A stretch of 64,000 bases of DNA from assembly GCF_014648435.1 (NCBI RefSeq), contig NZ_BMRC01000013.1, positions 124,001 to 188,000 on the forward strand, written 5' to 3'. Numbering within the stretch: position 1 is the first letter of the stretch; each line of letters begins with the position of its first letter. Below the pieces are notes generated by a model. That model did no database searches. It was not told the origin of the DNA and saw nothing but the letters and a program-made list of their open reading frames with translations. Made by a program: the position numbers and the translations under genes. The stretch is from Nonomuraea spiralis. GTDB lineage: Bacteria; Actinomycetota; Actinomycetes; Streptosporangiales; Streptosporangiaceae. Shown here piece by piece: positions 58,148-64,000 of the stretch.

Positions 58148-58579
58148 ATGGCCGCATCGAACACTCCGACGACCGCCGAGGAACTGCGCGGCGCGGGTCT
58201 GCGGGTGACCGCCGCCCGGGTGGCGCTGCTGGAGACCGTCCGGCGCGGTGACCACCTCGGCGTCGAGGCGATCGCCTCCGGGGTGCGCGACCGAGTCGGT
58301 CACATCTCGCTGCAGGCCGTGTACGAGGCGCTCCACGCGCTGGCCGCCGCCGGTCTCGTCCGCCGCATCGAACCCCCGGGCAGCTCGGCCCTGTACGAGG
58401 GCCGGGTCGGGGACAACCATCACCACCTCGTGTGCCGGTCGTGCGGCGCGGTGGCCGACGTGGACTGCGCGGTCGGTCACGCGCCGTGCCTGACCGCCTC
58501 CGACGACCACGGCTTCGCCGTCGACGAGGCCGAGGTCATCTATTGGGGTCGCTGCCCGGCCTGTTCCGCCCGGCAGTAG
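58148..58579 (+). CDS. furA: Fur family regulator (FurA/FurS type)
   Basis: A 143-residue Fur protein. The N-terminal winged helix (AEELRGAGLRVTAARVALLETV, then GHISLQAVYEALHALAAAGLVRRIE) is followed by the metal-binding domain with HHHLVCRSCG (regulatory His cluster and first CxxC) and a second CxxC (CPACSARQ) at the end for structural zinc. It lies 40 bp before katG, the conserved furA-katG order of actinomycetes. FurA/FurS acts as a redox- and metal-sensing repressor of its own operon. AAGGA two bases before the ATG supports the start. Confidence 0.93.
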   Translation: MAASNTPTTAEELRGAGLRVTAARVALLETVRRGDHLGVEAIASGVRDRVGHISLQAVYEALHALAAAGLVRRIEPPGSSALYEGRVGDNHHHLVCRSCGAVADVDCAVGHAPCLTASDDHGFAVDEAEVIYWGRCPACSARQ

Positions 58580-58619
58580 TTCGTGAGCACTGAGATCGTT
58601 CTAGTCCGGAAGGATTTCC

Positions 58620-60848
<2,229 letters not shown>

Positions 60849-60862
60849 GCCTGATGTGAGAG

Positions 60863-60891
60863 AACGCCCGGGGCCGCTCGCCCCGGGCGTT
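60863..60891 (+). terminator. Terminator of the fur-katG operon
   Basis: AACGCCCGGGG-ccgctcg-CCCCGGGCGTT, an 11-bp perfect stem followed by TT, lies 15 bases after the katG stop. Confidence 0.85.
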
Positions 60892-60930
60892 TCCGCGTTG
60901 TCCGGGTGGGTTGCGCGGGCGCGTGGACGT

Positions 60931-60982
60931 CTTTTACCCTATTTCCTACTAAACATATCGTTTTTTCGTATTAAGAGGGCGG
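60931..60982 (+). promoter_or_regulatory. A/T-rich promoter region of the monooxygenase gene
   Basis: A 50-bp A/T-rich stretch (with CCTATTTCCTACTAAAC and a T6 run at 60961-60966) stands out between katG and the LLM gene, about 60-110 bp before its ATG. It probably holds the promoter and a regulator site, possibly for sulfur control; no specific motif could be confirmed. Confidence 0.4.
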
Positions 60983-61042
60983 GCGGTCGTACGCGGGACC
61001 GTGGCGGCGGCGGGCCGCCTTCGGCGACCACGAGGACTCCTG

Positions 61043-62128
61043 ATGCGTTTTCACTGGTTCCTGCCGACCACCGGCGACGGCCACGACGTGCGCTCGGCCA
61101 TCACCACGACCGACGCCTTCCGTCCCGCCGCCCGTCCCGCCACGCTCGCCTACCTGGCGCAGGTCGCCAGGGCCGCGGAGGCGGCCGGGTTCGAGGGCGC
61201 GCTCACGCCGGTCGGCGCGGGCTGCCCGGACCCGTGGATCGTCTGCGCGGCCCTCGCCCAGCACACCGAACGGCTCAGGACGCTGGTCGCCTTCCGCACC
61301 GGGTACGCGCTGCCCACCCTGCTCGCCCAGCAGGCCCAGGCATTCCAGGAGATCTCCGGCGGCCGGCTGCTGCTCAACGTCGTCACCGGCGGCGACCCCG
61401 TCGAGCAGCGCGCGTACGGCGACTTCCTCGACCACGACGCCCGCTACGCCAGGACCGCCGAGTTCCTGCACGTGCTGCGGCGCGCCTGGGACGGCGTGCC
61501 GTTCGACCACCACGGCGAGCACTACCACGTCGAGGGCGGCGGGCTGGCCACGCCGCTGGACCCCCGGCCGCCGCTCTACTTCGGCGGCGCCTCCCCGGCG
61601 GCCGGGCAGGTCGCCGCCCGCCACGCCGACGTCGTCCTGATGTGGGGCGAGCCGCCCCGCGCGATCGCCGAGCGTGTCGCCCGGCTGCGCGCCCTGGCCG
61701 CCCCGCTGGGCCGCGAGCCGAGGTACGGCCTGCGCGTGCACGTCATCGCCCGCGACACCTCCGCCGCCGCCTGGGCCGAGGCCGACCGGCTGCTGGCGGG
61801 CATGGACCCCGGCCGCGTCGCCGCCGCCCAGAGCCGCTTCGCCCGCTACGACTCCGTCGGCCAGCGCCGCATGGTGGACCTGCACGCCGGCGGCACCCGC
61901 GACCTGGAGATCCACCCGGGCCTGTGGGCCGGCGTCGGGCTGGTCCGCGAGGGCGCCGGGACCGCGCTGGTCGGCTCGTACGACGAGGTCACCGCCCTGC
62001 TGCGGGAGTACGCCGCCACGGGAGTGAGCGAGTTCGTCCTGTCCGGCTGGCCGCACCTGGAGGAGGCGTACCGGGTGGGCGAGTACGTGCTGCCCCGCCT
62101 GGCCCGCGAACCGGCCCTCACTCCGTGA
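61043..62128 (+). CDS. LLM class flavin-dependent monooxygenase (SsuD alkanesulfonate monooxygenase-like)
   Basis: A 361-residue TIM-barrel flavoenzyme starting MRFHWFLPTTGDGH. Strands and loops match SsuD: PATLAYLAQVARAAEAAGFEG, LLLNVVTGGDP, DFLDHDARYARTAEFL and PPLYFGGASPAAG. SsuD uses reduced FMN and O2 to release sulfite from alkanesulfonates. GAGGA stands before the ATG. It is followed by an MFS gene, and no ssu transporter or flavin reductase lies next to it. The SsuC/SsuA-like importer 30 kb away could in principle supply it. Confidence 0.9.
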   Translation: MRFHWFLPTTGDGHDVRSAITTTDAFRPAARPATLAYLAQVARAAEAAGFEGALTPVGAGCPDPWIVCAALAQHTERLRTLVAFRTGYALPTLLAQQAQAFQEISGGRLLLNVVTGGDPVEQRAYGDFLDHDARYARTAEFLHVLRRAWDGVPFDHHGEHYHVEGGGLATPLDPRPPLYFGGASPAAGQVAARHADVVLMWGEPPRAIAERVARLRALAAPLGREPRYGLRVHVIARDTSAAAWAEADRLLAGMDPGRVAAAQSRFARYDSVGQRRMVDLHAGGTRDLEIHPGLWAGVGLVREGAGTALVGSYDEVTALLREYAATGVSEFVLSGWPHLEEAYRVGEYVLPRLAREPALTP

Positions 62129-62234
62129 CGCCGGCGGGGTGATGGTGTGGTCTGAAATCGGCCGGTGCCGGGGGTGTGGGGCCTGCTTGGCTGGTTCGCC
62201 GTAGATCTTCTCCGCCCCCGTCCGGAACGGAACC

Positions 62235-63416
62235 ATGTCAACCACCACCCTCGCCCCGCCGCGCCCGCCGCTGCTGTCCTGGCTCGCGGTCGTCTCGATC
62301 ACCCTCGGCATCTTCGCCATCGTCACCAGCGAGATCCTGCCCATCGGCCTGCTGACGACCATAGGCGCCGACTTCCGTGTCACCGACGGCACCGCGGGGC
62401 TCACCATGACGTTGCCGGGGTTCGTCGCCGCCGTCGCGGCGCCCGTCCTGACCGTGGCCACCGCCCGCCTGGACCGCCGGGTGACGATGTGCGTCCTCAT
62501 GGTGGTGCTGGCCGCCGCCGACGTGCTGGCGGCGGTGGCCGGGGCCTACTGGGTCGTGCTGGCCTCGCGGGTGCTCGTTGGCCTGACCATCGGCGGTTTC
62601 TGGTCGATCGCGGCGGGGCTGGCCGCCCGCCTGGTGCCGCCGGCCGCCGTCGGCGCCGCCACGGCACTGATCTTCTCGGCCGTGCCGCTGGGCTCGGTGC
62701 TCGGGGTGCCTGCCGGAACCCTCATCGGCCACCTGGCGGGCTGGCGGACGGCGTTCCTGGTCCTGGCCGGGCTGGCCGTCGTCGTACTGGTCGCGCTGCT
62801 GGCCCTGCTGCCGCCGCTGCCCGCCCACCAGGTCACCGGCGCCCGCGTCCTGCTGGACCTGCTGCGCCTGCGTGGCACCAGGATCGCCCTGCTGGCCACG
62901 TTCCTCATCGTGCTGGCGCACTTCGGGACCTACACCTACGTCACCCCGTTCCTGGAGCACGTCACCAGGCTGTCGCCGGCCGCCGTCAGCGCCGTCCTGC
63001 TGGCGTACGGCGTGGCGGGGGTCGCGGGCAACTTCCTGGCGGGCCGGGCGGTGGCCACCCGGCCGCGCGCCGCCTTCGCCGTCTGCGGCCTGCTGGCCGC
63101 CGCCGCCACCGGGCTGCTGCCCCTGGCCGGAGGCACCCCGGCGGGCGCCGCCCTGCTGCTGGTGCTCTGGGGGCTGGCCTACGGGGGAGTGCCGGTCTGC
63201 TCCCAGGCGTGGTTCCTGCGGGCCTCGCCCGGTACGCCGGAGGCGGCGACCGTCGTGTTCACCTCGTCGTTCCAGGCGACCTTCGCCCTCGGCGCCCTCC
63301 TGGGCGGGACGATCGTCGACGCCTTCTCGGTGTCGGCCGTGATGATCGCCGGTGGCCTGACCGCGCTGGTGATGGCCGCGTCCTTCGCCCACCTCACCCG
63401 CCCCCGCCCCGCCTGA
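62235..63416 (+). CDS. MFS transporter (DHA1, AraJ/NepI-like)
   Basis: A 393-residue protein with 12 predicted membrane segments. The start is TLGIFAIVTSEILPIGLLTTIGADF, with the motif typical of NepI/AraJ (F-x-x-x-x-E-x-x-P-x-G-L-L). Motif A-like ATARLDRR comes after helix 2, then IGGFWSIAAGLAARLVP and GLAYGGVPVCSQAW follow. Relatives export purine ribonucleosides, arabinose or drugs. It follows the LLM gene by about 105 bp and could share its transcript. GGAACGG is a weak ribosome-binding site before the ATG. Confidence 0.9.
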   Translation: MSTTTLAPPRPPLLSWLAVVSITLGIFAIVTSEILPIGLLTTIGADFRVTDGTAGLTMTLPGFVAAVAAPVLTVATARLDRRVTMCVLMVVLAAADVLAAVAGAYWVVLASRVLVGLTIGGFWSIAAGLAARLVPPAAVGAATALIFSAVPLGSVLGVPAGTLIGHLAGWRTAFLVLAGLAVVVLVALLALLPPLPAHQVTGARVLLDLLRLRGTRIALLATFLIVLAHFGTYTYVTPFLEHVTRLSPAAVSAVLLAYGVAGVAGNFLAGRAVATRPRAAFAVCGLLAAAATGLLPLAGGTPAGAALLLVLWGLAYGGVPVCSQAWFLRASPGTPEAATVVFTSSFQATFALGALLGGTIVDAFSVSAVMIAGGLTALVMAASFAHLTRPRPA

Positions 63417-63435
63417 ACGGGACCGGGCCCGGCCG

Positions 63436-63768
63436 TCAGCCGTCGAGGTGGTGGCGCAGCGCGTCGAGGCGGCCGTCCCAGTCGCTCGCCAGGGCGGCCA
63501 GGAACTGCTGGGCCACCCGCATCGGGGCCGAACGCAGCCGGTAGCGGACGCGGCGGCGCTCGCCCGGCTCGGGCGTCACCAGGCCGGCCTCGGTCAGCAG
63601 CGCCAGGTGCTTGGCGATCGCCTGCCGGGTGATCGGCAGGCGGGCGGCCAGATCGGTCGCCGTGGCCGGGCCCCGGGAGGCCAGCTCGGCCAGCACGGAG
63701 CGCCGGCTCGGGTCGGCCAGGGCGACGAAGACCTGCTCGGCCACCGCCTCGATGTCAGGCCGCGTCAA
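63436..63768 (-). CDS. ArsR family winged-helix regulator
   Basis: A 110-residue protein with the ArsR fold (VFVALADPSRRSVLAELASRGPATATDLAARLPITRQAIAKHLALLTEAGLV) and a basic wing (ERRRVRYRL). It has no Cys pair for metal binding, so it probably senses something other than metal. A TTG at 63768 is the longest start and overlaps the SRPBCC stop by 14 bp; a GTG at 63744 is an alternative. ArsR-SRPBCC pairs are common, but the ArsR gene usually comes first; here it follows. Confidence 0.85.
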   Translation of the reverse strand: MTRPDIEAVAEQVFVALADPSRRSVLAELASRGPATATDLAARLPITRQAIAKHLALLTEAGLVTPEPGERRRVRYRLRSAPMRVAQQFLAALASDWDGRLDALRHHLDG

Positions 63769-64000
63769 GGTGCTCCACCAGCTCGCCCAGCTCGCTCGCC
63801 CACCCCTCGGTGTGGGCGTCGTACGCCTTGCGGTGGTGGTCGTCGGGCAGCTGGGCGAAGCCCGTCTCGACGACGGTCAGCCGGGTGCCCGAGCCGGCCG
63901 GTTCGAGGGTGAACTCGACGTACGTGCGGCGCGGGTCGTCCTCCGGCATGCCGAAGACCGGCCAGGTGAAGCCGAACACCGACGGCTCCTCCACGCGCTC
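63755..64000 (-). CDS. SRPBCC/AHSA1-domain protein, 5' end outside window
   Basis: The C-terminal 80 or so residues of an Activator-of-Hsp90-like (START/SRPBCC) domain: RTYVEFTLEPAGSGTRLTVVETGFAQLP, then the C-terminal helix GWASELGELVEHLDAA. The frame runs off the right edge, so the true start lies beyond 64000. The protein likely binds a hydrophobic ligand and is co-expressed with the ArsR regulator downstream. Confidence 0.85.
   Translation of the reverse strand, partial: ERVEEPSVFGFTWPVFGMPEDDPRRTYVEFTLEPAGSGTRLTVVETGFAQLPDDHHRKAYDAHTEGWASELGELVEHLDAA

Overview
The window is a stretch of chromosome from a very GC-rich actinomycete. Signs of this are the strong third-position G/C bias, many GTG starts, 4-base ATGA/GTGA gene overlaps, DtxR/IdeR-type iron boxes, an MbtH-accompanied NRPS, a furA-katG pair and many secreted hydrolases. 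The gene mix fits Streptosporangiaceae or Streptomyces relatives (something like Nonomuraea), but I cannot fix the genus by eye. No rRNA, tRNA, CRISPR array, IS element or prophage was seen.

Region 1 (1-12.9 kb) is a catecholate siderophore locus. It holds the 3' part of a DhbF/EntF-like NRPS (C-A-T-C-A-T-TE; second A domain reads as threonine, first as a basic residue), an MbtH partner and an MFS exporter. Convergent to these are a FhuB-like double permease, a Fes-type esterase and an M20 amidohydrolase. A divergent siderophore-binding lipoprotein shares two tandem iron boxes with the permease. The best guess for the product is a griseobactin-like (DHB-Arg-Thr)3 trilactone.

Region 2 (12.9-23.2 kb) holds an SDR/MFS chimeric pseudogene, an F420-dependent-NADP-oxidoreductase-like gene with a divergent MarR and twin palindromes, a class A beta-lactamase, a methyltransferase remnant, and an ABC exporter pair whose ATP sites are degenerate in complementary ways. 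It also holds a VOC protein, an XRE-cupin regulator divergent from a thioredoxin-reductase-like/methyltransferase fusion, and a HAD phosphatase.

Region 3 (23.3-37.0 kb) has a large secreted subtilase with a divergent regulator and a membrane Ser/Thr kinase. An ALDH / DUF3598-like / nitrilase-like gene set converges on an ABC importer that lacks its ATPase. An orphan histidine kinase and a secreted glycerophosphodiesterase follow.

Region 4 (37.3-45.0 kb) is dominated by a single-chain 1831-residue acyl-CoA carboxylase (BC-BCCP-central-CT, a eukaryote-like order), followed by two proteins of unknown function. Region 5 (45.1-52.0 kb) is a secreted carbohydrate set: a GH8 enzyme with a discoidin domain, a beta-helix protein and a discoidin-metallophosphoesterase. 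Two near-identical 19-bp palindromes precede the first and last of these. An MFS protein and a beta-propeller-like protein follow.

Region 6 (52.0-60.9 kb) is probably a redox/heme island: a DesK/NarL two-component system, a divergent HbpS-like secreted heme-binding protein, an ankyrin lipoprotein, a TetR regulator, an ABC-F protein behind a short upstream ORF, then fur and katG. HbpS, SenS/SenR, FurS and CpeB form one known regulatory circuit in Streptomyces reticuli, and here the likely counterparts lie together. The window ends with an SsuD-like monooxygenase, an MFS protein and an ArsR/SRPBCC pair cut by the window edge.
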